A model generated the notes under the pieces. It saw only the letters and a program-made list of their open reading frames with translations, did not search any database and was not told where the DNA came from. This document shows positions 8,458 to 17,090 of a DNA stretch of 40,930 nt, in pieces (positions within the stretch are counted from its first letter, which is position 1; each line of letters starts with the position of its first letter). The position numbers were made by a program, and so were the translations under genes. This stretch comes from a bacterium (GTDB lineage: Bacteria; Zhuqueibacterota; QNDG01): the NCBI GenBank assembly GCA_021158245.1, contig JAGGVB010000171.1, positions 1 to 40,930 on the forward strand, given 5' to 3'.

Positions 8458-9723
8458 TTAAAAATGAATCCATGTATAACAGCTTCCCTGCGGATATCTT
8501 TGAGTTTTATGCATAAAATAATCATCTTTTGTAGGTATAACTGAAACAAGATAATTAATATGGCTCTCAGCATCCTGTTTTACGGAAAGGTCTTTTTTTG
8601 CTTTAATAAATGAGTCATAAGCAAGTTTATAAACGAGTTTGTCGTTCCATGTGATTTTTCCGCCATTGCGTTTTACACATTTTTCAGCACTCTGCTCATA
8701 AACCATACCTTTTGCAATATAGCCAAGGCCGTATTGAGGGTCTTTATAAATAACACGGTTTGCATTTTTTATTGCAGATGAATATCTTCCCATTGATGCA
8801 AGGCTCATTGCGAGATTACAACGGTTCTTTTTATTGGCAGGCTCTAAAGCAAGTATTTTATTATATGCTTTTACTGCAAGAGAATACTTTTCCAGTTGCT
8901 GATAACATTCGCCGAGATATTCCAAGGCTGAGATATTTTTATCATCTTTTGAGATTACAAAATTAAACTGTTCGATAGCTTTTTCAAACTGGTTTGATTT
9001 AAAATAACTCTGTGCAAGATCTATCCGATAACGAAGATTTTCAGGGTTATTCTCTACAAGAGATTTTTGAGTCGCTATCATACTCTCAATATCGCCGGTT
9101 TGATTGAGTAGAGAACTTAATGTCTCCTGGCTTTTTCTGTCATTGGGATTTTTTTCTAAAACCTGGCGAAAAGTTGCAATTGCTTCAGGAAGCATATCTT
9201 TTTTTACATAAAGTTCGCCCAAATATCTAAGATGGCCTGCAGAATCGGGCTCAAGCTCATGAAGTTTTTTATAAACTTTAATGGCTTTGTCATTTTCACC
9301 TTTTATTCTATAGATGTACCCTAAAGCATTATAGCAATATACATCATTTGAATTTCTTTCAATCCCGAGTTTATAAGCGACTGCTGCACTGTCCGGATTA
9401 CCGGTTTGAATGTATGCAGTGCCGAGCCTTTTATAAAGGCTTTTGCCGTATAGGCCTGTTGTGTCCAATATTGCAACTCTGCGAAAATATTTTAATGCCT
9501 TTGCATAATCTCCTTGTTTAAAAGGCTCCATACCGAAACTGAATAATTTCGCAATTTCTCTTTTATGGACTTCCATTAATGAGTCCTGAATTGCCTTCTG
9601 TTGTGCTGCGACTAATGCAGGATCCGGCTTTGATGCAGCGCATCCTGTAAATTGCAGATTGGCAAATAATGCTAATGCTATTAATGCCAAAAGGTAAACC
9701 AAAATAGCTCTTTTGTGTAACAC
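8458..9723 (-). CDS. TPR-repeat outer-membrane or periplasmic lipoprotein
   Basis: The 421-residue protein starts with a lipoprotein signal (hydrophobic core, then FTGC with Cys28 as the lipidated residue). About nine tetratricopeptide repeats follow from roughly residue 50 to 345, recognisable by recurring A-x-x-Y/F and G/A-x-x-x-x-x-x-G-x-x patterns (YAKALKYFRRV, AIKVYKKLHEL, AVKAYNKILAL). Such proteins usually scaffold envelope complexes; no partner is identifiable here. The GTG start is set by AAGGAGG 7 bases upstream. It is the first gene of the minus-strand run reaching tatC, with a candidate promoter at 9797-9825. Confidence 0.85.
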   Translation of the reverse strand: MLHKRAILVYLLALIALALFANLQFTGCAASKPDPALVAAQQKAIQDSLMEVHKREIAKLFSFGMEPFKQGDYAKALKYFRRVAILDTTGLYGKSLYKRLGTAYIQTGNPDSAAVAYKLGIERNSNDVYCYNALGYIYRIKGENDKAIKVYKKLHELEPDSAGHLRYLGELYVKKDMLPEAIATFRQVLEKNPNDRKSQETLSSLLNQTGDIESMIATQKSLVENNPENLRYRIDLAQSYFKSNQFEKAIEQFNFVISKDDKNISALEYLGECYQQLEKYSLAVKAYNKILALEPANKKNRCNLAMSLASMGRYSSAIKNANRVIYKDPQYGLGYIAKGMVYEQSAEKCVKRNGGKITWNDKLVYKLAYDSFIKAKKDLSVKQDAESHINYLVSVIPTKDDYFMHKTQRYPQGSCYTWIHF

Positions 9724-9796
9724 TTTTCTTCCTCCTTGTTTTATTTTAAATCTGTCATAATAATAAATTCTGATTAAGCTTAAAAATTAATTGAAA

Positions 9797-9825
9797 ATTT
9801 TAATAAAAATATCAGATAAAATCAA
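9797..9825 (-). promoter_or_regulatory. Candidate sigma70-type promoter for the TPR-rpiB-glyA-rnf-tatC run
   Basis: On the minus strand TTGATT (9820-9825) and TAAAAT (9797-9802) are separated by exactly 17 bases, about 70 bases upstream of the TPR gene's GTG. The region is very AT-rich, so a chance match is possible, but position and spacing fit. Confidence 0.4.
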
Positions 9826-9843
9826 GAAAAATAATTATAAATT

Positions 9844-11052
9844 TTAATATCTCCTCATAAACCATTTTTCTCCGGTAGTAACAGAAACACCAAGCCTGAA
9901 AAGATTTTCTTCTATACCGTTTTTATCAAGGGATCCACGTCTGCCAAAATTGAAAGCAAAGTCAATTTTTGAACCTCCGTAAAGAGGGAATCCAAATCCA
10001 AAGGTCAGCCATGTTTCATGAATTGTTTCACCGTTGGGTGAGAGGTAGAAGTACGGTTTGGAACAGAATCCGGCTCTGTAAGATATCTTTTTTATGTAAG
10101 AATCAGTTGGCTTTGATGTTGGAAGGAATTCCAGGCCAAGAGAGATGCTTTGTGTATTCTTTATATTTGCAATACTTTTATCGTTAAGTTTAAACTCATC
10201 CCATTTTGTAAAACCAACCTCAGTACCAAGTATTAGTTTCTTAAATAAAGTCAGGGAAGCGCCCGCCTTAACCCATGACGGTAGAATGTGAGTTGAAGAA
10301 AAAGTGTATTTATCAGTCTCAAAACGATATGAAGTATCTGTATTTGTATTAAGTTTCATAGACGGGCTGTATGCTGCACCGATTGATAAAATTTTTACAG
10401 GCCTGTAGAGGAATCCGCAAATAAAGCCGTAACCTGTATTTCTTGAAAGAAAAAGATCACCTGTACTGGAAAAGTTACTGTTATTATAGTCAACAGCCCA
10501 TGTTTCATCAATTCTGCCGAATGTATACAATCCGCTGAATCCGAGAGAAAAATTTGGAAAGGGCGAAAAATAAGAGGAAAGCTTGAAGTTGTTCAACCCA
10601 CCCATTCCTTCAACTGATTGAGTGAAATCATAACCGCCATTTTTGCCCTCAAAGCTTAAAAGATAATCAACTCTGGTACTTGGAGAGAATTGAAGAGAAA
10701 AACCAATTCTGGATGTAACAGGAAGTGCAAAGGCAAAACCATTGACATTGGAATAATGCGATGATGCACTGTTTTGGGAATCCGAATAATTGTTATTTGT
10801 ATAAACATATTGAACTGAAATCATCGTTGTTTTTATTCGGAAAAGAGACGCTGGATTAACAAGATTTATATAAAACGGGCTGTCCTGTGATACTGAAATA
10901 AAGCCCATTCCCATTGCCCTTGATCCAAAAGTAACAGATGGTGCACCAAGGCCGAAAGAGGATAGAATCGTTCCTGAAAAAACATTTGTTACAAGCAGAT
11001 AATTAGCTGCTGCAATGATTAATATGTAAATATTCTTGCGTATTTTATTCAT
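9844..11052 (-). CDS. Outer-membrane beta-barrel protein, PorV/FadL-like shape
   Basis: Residues 1-27 form a signal peptide. The mature 375 residues alternate polar and aromatic/hydrophobic positions and end in an aromatic-rich strand (KWFMRRY), as outer-membrane barrels do. The start GAPSVTFGSRAMGMG and NPASLFRI resembles a barrel group common in FCB bacteria that includes PorV-like and FadL-like proteins, in which the N-terminal Ala/Gly-rich segment precedes an asparagine-proline-alanine turn. I cannot assign cargo. It lies 37 bases after the repeat lipoprotein gene and probably shares its promoter. Confidence 0.75.
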   Translation of the reverse strand: MNKIRKNIYILIIAAANYLLVTNVFSGTILSSFGLGAPSVTFGSRAMGMGFISVSQDSPFYINLVNPASLFRIKTTMISVQYVYTNNNYSDSQNSASSHYSNVNGFAFALPVTSRIGFSLQFSPSTRVDYLLSFEGKNGGYDFTQSVEGMGGLNNFKLSSYFSPFPNFSLGFSGLYTFGRIDETWAVDYNNSNFSSTGDLFLSRNTGYGFICGFLYRPVKILSIGAAYSPSMKLNTNTDTSYRFETDKYTFSSTHILPSWVKAGASLTLFKKLILGTEVGFTKWDEFKLNDKSIANIKNTQSISLGLEFLPTSKPTDSYIKKISYRAGFCSKPYFYLSPNGETIHETWLTFGFGFPLYGGSKIDFAFNFGRRGSLDKNGIEENLFRLGVSVTTGEKWFMRRY

Positions 11053-11089
11053 AAAGTATTTCTCCGGATATATGTAAAGTGTCTATTTC

Positions 11090-12247
11090 TTACCTTGTTG
11101 GCGGAATTGTATAAAATATTTTCACTAAAGGCCTTTTGTTAAGAGCAGCAGAACTGCTGAAGAATTTTCTTTCTAAAATATTAGTGCCTTCGCTTGCACC
11201 CATAAATATCAAACCGTGATTTTCGGATTTGCCTGAGGTCCAGTCCTGGACAAAAGATGTCAGGTTTATAGTCAGGGAGTCAGTATGAGCTATTAGTTCA
11301 GGATTTGAATATCTGGTTGTATCATAAGGCACTTCAGGTATGGGCCATTCAGAATCTGTGACAGGGTACAATCTAAGCATAAAATTTTCAGAATTGTCAG
11401 GGAAGGATTTTGTTGTGTCAGCATAAATAGTTAACAGAGCAGTATTAATAGTTGCATCTGCAGGAATTGAATCTACGGAAAAAAACATGATAGTTCTTGT
11501 CCCTGAGCCGTTATCAATTATAGAAAATTTATTGTTATCCTGATCCGGTTCCGTAACAGAAACATCGAATGGAGTTACATTATATGTGTATGAGCTGTCT
11601 CCCAGATGTGTTTTAAGCAGGAGCCTCGGGTTAATATTGTCATAATTCATATAATCCTGACTATACAATTCAAAAATAAAACCCGTGTCAGGTTCGTCAT
11701 AAGTCAGAGCAAAACCGCAATTCAGATCAGCTTTATTTGTATCCGCCCATGTTTCTACAACATCAGGAGGAAGCAGGAAGGAAACAGTAGTGTCGGATGT
11801 TGCAGAAAGGGGCTGTAATTCAAGTTTTTCTCCGAGAGGATTAATATCTCTGTAGTCCTGCCATGTAAAAGAAGATTCATCAAATTGATATGTCAGCAGA
11901 TATGCATCAGGAAGAAGATCAGCGGGCTTTTCACCAAATGTTCTATTTACATAAAAAGTAAAAATAGCGCTGTCTATTTGTACACTGTCAGGAAGCTTGA
12001 TAAATCTGAACATGGAAACTGATTTGCGGTTATGATATGTCCCAAGATAAAGATAGTTTGATTTGCCTGTCGGAACAGACGCAGAAAAAGTTGTATCTAA
12101 AATACTCAAAGTAATGGGGGGCATAATTGTACCCATGGCTTTGTTGTATAAATCAGCACCAACAGGATTGCCCTTATTCCTTTCGCATTGAGAGAAAATA
12201 ATCAATGTTAGTAATGCCATTAAACTGAGATAAATTTTATGTTTCAT
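11090..12247 (-). CDS. Surface lipoprotein with tandem DNRLRE-like beta domains
   Basis: The 385-residue protein has a lipoprotein-like signal ending FSQC (Cys21; Gln before Cys is not ideal for a lipobox). Two similar halves follow, about residues 45-205 and 215-380. Each contains a segment of the type 'I-D-S-A-x-F-x-F/L-T-F/I-Y' (QIDSAIFTFYVN and TINTALLTIYAD), a Trp-containing 'W-x-D/I' strand, and a C-terminal 'P-R/L-L-x-I/L-K/F-Y'. This layout matches the DNRLRE family of extracellular beta-sandwich modules. It is the first gene behind a strong promoter (12300-12328), with the beta-barrel gene next. Confidence 0.65.
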   Translation of the reverse strand: MKHKIYLSLMALLTLIIFSQCERNKGNPVGADLYNKAMGTIMPPITLSILDTTFSASVPTGKSNYLYLGTYHNRKSVSMFRFIKLPDSVQIDSAIFTFYVNRTFGEKPADLLPDAYLLTYQFDESSFTWQDYRDINPLGEKLELQPLSATSDTTVSFLLPPDVVETWADTNKADLNCGFALTYDEPDTGFIFELYSQDYMNYDNINPRLLLKTHLGDSSYTYNVTPFDVSVTEPDQDNNKFSIIDNGSGTRTIMFFSVDSIPADATINTALLTIYADTTKSFPDNSENFMLRLYPVTDSEWPIPEVPYDTTRYSNPELIAHTDSLTINLTSFVQDWTSGKSENHGLIFMGASEGTNILERKFFSSSAALNKRPLVKIFYTIPPTR

Positions 12248-12562
12248 GAAAAATCCTGTTGTTAAGTATTAAGTATTTATCCTGAAAACCATATCCTATA
12301 TTTTACAATATAAATTGAACATTGTCAAGTATAGAATAAATAAGATTTAGGCACACATCACATTGCTATTTCTCCGAAAAAATTATAAAGTACTTTTCAA
12401 CTAACGAAAATTAAGGCAATATAGTTCCTTATTTTTCATGTCAAATATAAAGGCATAGACAGAAACAGTCCGGGATTGCATATAGCCCTTATAAGTATAA
12501 CAGATACGCTATATTTAAAGTAGTATTATGGACCAGTTTTGCCTCTGGCATGATGATTGAAA
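12248..12562. other. 315-base intergenic region between mazG and the lipoprotein gene
   Basis: It contains the strong minus-strand promoter at 12300-12328 near its left end. Next to the mazG stop a short inverted repeat (CATGAT...ATCATG, about 12549-12567) could be a weak terminator but has no T tract. No open frame, RNA gene or repeat is otherwise recognisable between about 12340 and 12545. Confidence 0.5.
12300..12328 (-). promoter_or_regulatory. Near-consensus sigma70 promoter for the lipoprotein/barrel pair
   Basis: The minus strand carries a perfect TTGACA (12323-12328), a 17-base spacer and TAAAAT (12300-12305; 5 of 6). The predicted start of transcription is about 45 bases before the ATG at 12247. 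This is the best-matching promoter I found in the window. Confidence 0.75.
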
Positions 12563-13333
12563 TCATGACTCTGTTTTTTTTATTTTTTCCCATTCTTTAT
12601 CAAGCTCTTCCAATGTCATTTCATTCATAGAAAGAGATTTATCCTCCATTGCTTTTTCCAGCTTAGTGAATCGGGAAATGAATTTGTCAGAAGCTTTTTT
12701 AAGGGCATTTTCGGCATCAACATCAATGAATCTGCCATAATTTACAAGTGCAAATAACAAATCACCGAACTCTTCTTCAGTCCTATCAGCATTTTTTTCT
12801 TCTATCTGCTCCTTGAGCTCAGAAATCTCTTCTTCTACTTTTGCCCAGACTTCTTCTGCTTTATTCCAGTCAAACCCTTTTGTAGATGCTCGCTGCTGTA
12901 TACGTTTGGCAAAGGCCAGCGCAGGCATTGATCTTGGCACTCCTTCCAAAACAGATGACCTGCCCTCGTTTTTTTTCAGGCTCGCCCAGCTTTTTTCCTG
13001 TTCTTCTGCCGTATTAATAACTGCATCTCCGAAAACATGAGGATGCCTTCGTATTAGTTTATCACTTACCCCGTCAATCACATCATTTATATTAAAATTA
13101 TTATTTTCTTTGGCAATTTGTGCATGAAATACTACTTGAAGCAGGAGATCTCCCAATTCTTCTTTCAGCCCTGAATTATCGCCGGAATTTATTACATCAA
13201 TCACTTCATAAGATTCTTCAAGAAGAAATGGGATTAATGTTTTGTGATTTTGTTCTATGTCCCATGGGCATCCCGAAGGGCTGCGCAGTTTGTCCATTAT
13301 TTCGACAAGGCGGTTAAATCTATTTTCTGTCAC
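12563..13333 (-). CDS. mazG: Nucleoside triphosphate pyrophosphohydrolase MazG
   Basis: MazG hydrolyses (d)NTPs to monophosphates and diphosphate, a house-cleaning enzyme. Two MazG domains are visible: the first with GCPWDIEQNHKTL and EESYEV...EELGDLLLQVVFH (about residues 20-85), the second with EEEISELKEQ...EEFGDLLFALVNY (about 160-200), giving the EExxE/ExxD metal sites. The frame opens at 13381, but I start at the GTG at 13333, which follows CGGAGG and yields VTENRFNRLVEIMDKLR as in other MazG proteins (256 residues). The Shine-Dalgarno spacing of about 4 bases is short. It is transcribed alone. Confidence 0.93.
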   Translation of the reverse strand: MTENRFNRLVEIMDKLRSPSGCPWDIEQNHKTLIPFLLEESYEVIDVINSGDNSGLKEELGDLLLQVVFHAQIAKENNNFNINDVIDGVSDKLIRRHPHVFGDAVINTAEEQEKSWASLKKNEGRSSVLEGVPRSMPALAFAKRIQQRASTKGFDWNKAEEVWAKVEEEISELKEQIEEKNADRTEEEFGDLLFALVNYGRFIDVDAENALKKASDKFISRFTKLEKAMEDKSLSMNEMTLEELDKEWEKIKKTES

Positions 13334-13404
13334 GTTTCCTCCGAGGTTGAAATTATTTTGTAAAGAAAATGGTAAAAACAATGCAGAATTGCAAGTGTTT
13401 TATG

Positions 13405-13432
13405 ATTTCATTCCTGCTGCAGGAAATGAAAT
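13405..13432. repeat. Inverted repeat upstream of mazG
   Basis: ATTTCATTCCTG (13405-13416) pairs with CAGGAAATGAAAT (13420-13432) around CTG with one bulged A. It lies about 75 bases upstream of the mazG GTG in the mazG/small-membrane-protein divergent spacer. It may be an operator or a leader hairpin; no family assignment is possible. Confidence 0.4.
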
Positions 13433-13549
13433 TATATTACATTAACAAAAATCACCGAAGGTTGATTCAGATTTTTTGATGCCGGGGTAAAAACATGCGA
13501 TACAATTTCCATACTTTTTCGGGTGTGCCAGTATTTTAATATCAAAAGC

Positions 13550-13578
13550 TTGATTATGTTTTGAAATGTATTTATATT
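13550..13578 (+). promoter_or_regulatory. Candidate promoter for the small membrane protein-mutL-miaA run
   Basis: TTGATT (13550-13555) and TATATT (13573-13578) are separated by 17 bases. The predicted start of transcription would leave a leader of about 40 bases before the ATG at 13627. Confidence 0.5.
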
Positions 13579-13626
13579 TAGTCAGTTAGAGATGACAATT
13601 AAACTATTTTATAAAGAGGTGTTAAA

Positions 13627-13836
13627 ATGCTTGGGGCACGCCTGCCAAAAAATAGAAAATTTGACATTGAATTTCAGTATTATAATCCTGAGGAAGAAAA
13701 CAAAAAACACAGGCAGATAAAATTTACTAGAATACGCTCAAAGAATATGGCGAGAAAGAAGTCCTTAATCTGGCTGTTTATTCTTGTAATATTTGTAATA
13801 TACCTGATTAATCTGTTTTCAAAGTTGGGGAAATAA
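13627..13836 (+). CDS. Small tail-anchored membrane protein of unknown function
   Basis: This 69-residue protein has a basic, hydrophilic N-terminal two thirds and a single hydrophobic helix at about residues 46-64 (SLIWLFILVIFVIYLINLF), followed by a short basic tail, so it looks tail-anchored. GAGGTG 7 bases before the ATG supports translation. It lies 32 bases before the YlxR-L7Ae fusion and likely shares its transcript with mutL and miaA. I know of no family for it. Confidence 0.65.
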   Translation: MLGARLPKNRKFDIEFQYYNPEEENKKHRQIKFTRIRSKNMARKKSLIWLFILVIFVIYLINLFSKLGK

Positions 13837-13868
13837 TATTTTTAGATTATTTTTAATAAAAGTTTATT

Positions 13869-14429
13869 ATGAAATATATTTGTGCTGCATGCAATAAATC
13901 AGTTGATCTTAAGAATCTGTTTATCATTACTGTTAAGAATAACGGTGAGATATCTCTGCTTGATACCGTGAGGGAAAATTCTCAAAATATTTTCGTATGC
14001 AGAAATCCTGAGTGTCTTTCAATATTATTTAAAAAGGGTATCTTGAACAATGCTGATAAAAAACTCAGGAATAAATTCTTAAAAGAACTGAAAATGAACA
14101 CTTCCGATGGGAGTAAAACGGAAAAATTTCTGGGAATGGGTATAAAATCAGGAAAAATAATAAGGGGATTTACTTCTGTAGTTTCATCAATTAAAAAAGA
14201 TGAAGTGAAACTTATTGTAATAAGCAGGATACAAAAAGAAAATACCAGAAAAAAGCTTAATGCACTGGTCAAAAAAACAAGAATTGAAATATTTGAGTAT
14301 AGGGGAAAAAGAGAATTTGATAGAGTTGTAGGAAAACCTAACTGCACATGTGTAGGAGTAAAGGACAAAACATACGCTGATTTGATTAAAAAGGAATTAA
14401 ATGAAATCTATGATACACATTCTTCCTGA
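13869..14429 (+). CDS. YlxR (DUF448)-L7Ae/YlxQ-like fusion, probable RNA-binding protein
   Basis: Residues 1-70 resemble YlxR: an N-terminal CxxC (Cys5, Cys8), then NIFVCRNPECL (Cys44, Cys49) and a basic helix, consistent with a four-Cys metal site. Residues about 85-180 resemble the L7Ae/L30e family, as in YlxQ: FLGMGIKSGKIIRGF, then KLIVISRIQKEN, ending in a GVKDKTYADLI segment. YlxR and YlxQ are normally separate neighbours in nusA-infB operons; here they form one chain upstream of mutL, overlapping it by 29 bases. An RNA-binding role is family inference. There is no clear ribosome site before the ATG. Confidence 0.8.
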   Translation: MKYICAACNKSVDLKNLFIITVKNNGEISLLDTVRENSQNIFVCRNPECLSILFKKGILNNADKKLRNKFLKELKMNTSDGSKTEKFLGMGIKSGKIIRGFTSVVSSIKKDEVKLIVISRIQKENTRKKLNALVKKTRIEIFEYRGKREFDRVVGKPNCTCVGVKDKTYADLIKKELNEIYDTHSS

Positions 14430-16128
14430 TTCGGTAGCCCACATGATTGCAGCGGGAGAAGTTGTTGAAAGGCCTGCCTCTGTTGTAAAAGAATTAATGG
14501 AGAATTCGCTGGATGCTCAGGCAACTTCAATCACTGTTAGCGTAAAAGACTCCGGCGCAGAGCTTATTGAAGTTGCGGATAACGGTGAAGGCATGAGCCA
14601 GGAAGATATTTTGATGTGCATAAAAAATCATGCTACAAGCAAAATTTCCGCAATTGAAGATTTGGAGGATATAATTAGCCTCGGGTTCAGGGGAGAGGCT
14701 CTGGCAAGTATTGGTTCTGTTTCCAGAATGGCTATAAGTTCATGCCGTGAAGGAGAGAATGAAGGGACAAAAATCGATGTTGAAGCAGGGAATATACTGG
14801 AAGCAACAAAAATTGCCCCTCGTAAAGGTACAATAATTTCAGTTAAGAATCTATTTTACAATACTCCTGCAAGGAGAAAATTCTTAAAAAAAGCTTCAAC
14901 TGAATTAAGGCATATTACAGCTGTATTCAGAAGGATGGCTCTATCTCATCCTGATGTATCTTTTTCTCTGTATGTTAATGATCAGAAGACGATTGATATT
15001 TTATCAGGGAATGAAGATCAAAGAGTAAGGTCGCTTCTCGGTGAAGATTCTGCAAATTCGTTGATTAAAATCAATGAGGAGAGCGGTGGTATTAAGGTTG
15101 AAGGATTTATCAGCAGGCCGCGAACCGGTAAGAGAAGCAGGAACGATCAATTCCTTTTCCTGAACAAAAGGTTTATTGTAAACAGAAGTATCTCGCATGC
15201 AGTTGTTGCAGGATATGATACACGCCTTGCAAGGGACGAATTTCCGATATATATTATTTATTTATCTATGACACCGAGGTTTTTTGATGTTAATGTGCAT
15301 CCGGCAAAGATTGAAGTTCGTTTTGCGGATGAGAGATTCGTTTATTCTATTGTAAAACAGGCAGTTAAAAATGCTTTAAGAAGGCCTTCGGTTGTACCGG
15401 AATTTAACTTGTCTCCAGGCACAAAAAGAAACTACAATTTTCCTCTTGTTCCCAAAAAAATGAAAACCACAGAAGATTCCGGCCAGCTGACTCTTGATGT
15501 TCAGCGGCCATCATTAGGTGATGAACATTTTGTAGTTCAGTACAGAAAGCCGTTGAATGTAAATGGACAGTCAACGGTATGGCAAGTTCATGACCGTTAT
15601 ATTATTTCTCAAATAAAAAGCGGTATTGCAATAATAGATCAGCATGTAGCGCATGAAAGAGTTCTTTATGAACAGGTGATACGCTCGAGGGACAGGAAGC
15701 AGGCTGTTTCTCAGCAGCTTTTATTTGAACAGGCGGTACTTCTGTCATCTGAAGAGTATCAGATATTAATGGAAATTCTTCCTTATCTTGAAAAAATAGG
15801 TTTTGATTTAAAGGATTTCGGGAAAAATACTGTAATAATTGAAGCAGTACCTGTGGGAGTAAAAAACGGAAAGGAAAAGGAACTGCTTTTAAATATTATT
15901 GATGATTATTCAGAGATGAGGGGGAAGGGTTCAGATATACTTGATGCTGTTGCAAAATCTTATTCGTGTAAATCTGCAATCAAGTCAGGGCAGAAGCTTA
16001 CTACACAAGAGATGGAATCTTTAATTGATCAGTTATTTGCTACAAGTGAACCGTATTTTTGCCCACATGGCAGGCCTATTGTACATATTATCACACTTGA
16101 CGAGTTAGACCGGAGGTTCGGGCGTTGA
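14401..16128 (+). CDS. mutL: DNA mismatch repair protein MutL (endonuclease type)
   Basis: MutL couples MutS mismatch recognition to strand removal. The N-terminal GHKL ATPase has MENSLDAQA, ADNGEGM and GFRGEALASIGSV. The C-terminal domain carries the metal-binding nuclease motif as DQHVAHERVLYE (Asp413; the usual Ala after DQH is Val, and the Glu positions are kept) and CPHGRP near 554-559, so it should nick DNA without MutH. Length is 575. AAGGA before the ATG at 14401 supports this start inside the preceding gene; another ATG lies 3 codons later. It is coupled to miaA by TTGA overlap. Confidence 0.97.
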   Translation: MKSMIHILPDSVAHMIAAGEVVERPASVVKELMENSLDAQATSITVSVKDSGAELIEVADNGEGMSQEDILMCIKNHATSKISAIEDLEDIISLGFRGEALASIGSVSRMAISSCREGENEGTKIDVEAGNILEATKIAPRKGTIISVKNLFYNTPARRKFLKKASTELRHITAVFRRMALSHPDVSFSLYVNDQKTIDILSGNEDQRVRSLLGEDSANSLIKINEESGGIKVEGFISRPRTGKRSRNDQFLFLNKRFIVNRSISHAVVAGYDTRLARDEFPIYIIYLSMTPRFFDVNVHPAKIEVRFADERFVYSIVKQAVKNALRRPSVVPEFNLSPGTKRNYNFPLVPKKMKTTEDSGQLTLDVQRPSLGDEHFVVQYRKPLNVNGQSTVWQVHDRYIISQIKSGIAIIDQHVAHERVLYEQVIRSRDRKQAVSQQLLFEQAVLLSSEEYQILMEILPYLEKIGFDLKDFGKNTVIIEAVPVGVKNGKEKELLLNIIDDYSEMRGKGSDILDAVAKSYSCKSAIKSGQKLTTQEMESLIDQLFATSEPYFCPHGRPIVHIITLDELDRRFGR

Positions 16129-17060
16129 TTAAAAGCGTAAAGCCTGTTGTAATTTTCATTACCGGGCCTACTGCGAGCGGTAAAACAGGTTTGTCAATTA
16201 TGCTAGCAGAGAAGCTTAAATCACAAATCGTTTCCGCTGACTCAAGGCAGGTGTACAAATATATGGATATAGGTACAGCAAAACCGACAAAAAAAGAGAT
16301 GTCCGGTATTACACACCATTGCATTGATATCCGTTTACCAAACGAGTATTTCAGTGCAGGAGAGTACCAGCATACGGCAAGAGAGAAAATAGCAGAAATC
16401 GTATCACAGGGAATGACTCCCATTGTTGCAGGAGGATCAGGCCTTTATATATCTGCCCTTGCTGACGGAATTTTTTCCGGAAATTACAGAGATGAAAATT
16501 TGAGAAAGCAACTCCAAGCAGATGCTGATGAGAAGGGGCTGGATTTTCTTTATTCTCAGCTTTGCGGTATAGATCCCGAAGCTGCAGAGAAAATACATGC
16601 AAATGATGAGAAAAGAATTATCAGGGCTCTTGAAGTGTACATGCTTGCAAAAATGCCTATTTCAAAACTTCGTCAAAAAAATACAAACAAGGGGGATTTT
16701 ACTCCTGTTTTTTTTGCTCTCAGATGGGATAGGAAAAAACTTTACAGCAGAATAAATTTGAGAACTGAAAAAATGATTTCTTCAGGCCTTGTAAAAGAAG
16801 TAGAAAAATTATTATCAATGGGATATACACGAGAACTCAACAGCATGGATTCGGTAGGGTATAAAGAAGTATTCAGGTATCTTGATAATGAGTTGTCAAT
16901 GCTTGAAATGGAACATTTAATCCAGCAGAACACAAGGAAATATGCAAAAAAACAAATCACATGGTTCGGGCATGATAAAAGGATAGAATGGATTGAGGTT
17001 AATGAAGAGACCTCTCTGGAAGAGATAACAGAGCTTATTTTAAAAAAATGTTTTTCATAA
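16125..17060 (+). CDS. miaA: tRNA dimethylallyltransferase MiaA
   Basis: MiaA adds a dimethylallyl group to N6 of A37 in tRNAs reading UNN codons. The 311-residue protein has the P-loop GPTASGKT (residues 14-21), SADSRQVYKYMDIGTAKP, and the catalytic/tRNA-contact segments GGSGLYI and RALEVY. The start is TTG at 16125, overlapping the mutL stop (TTGA), with GGAGG 8 bases upstream. The mutL-miaA order is widespread, supporting both calls. Confidence 0.97.
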   Translation: MIKSVKPVVIFITGPTASGKTGLSIMLAEKLKSQIVSADSRQVYKYMDIGTAKPTKKEMSGITHHCIDIRLPNEYFSAGEYQHTAREKIAEIVSQGMTPIVAGGSGLYISALADGIFSGNYRDENLRKQLQADADEKGLDFLYSQLCGIDPEAAEKIHANDEKRIIRALEVYMLAKMPISKLRQKNTNKGDFTPVFFALRWDRKKLYSRINLRTEKMISSGLVKEVEKLLSMGYTRELNSMDSVGYKEVFRYLDNELSMLEMEHLIQQNTRKYAKKQITWFGHDKRIEWIEVNEETSLEEITELILKKCFS

Positions 17061-17090
17061 AAGATTAAATCTTCTGAAATTAGAAAAGCC

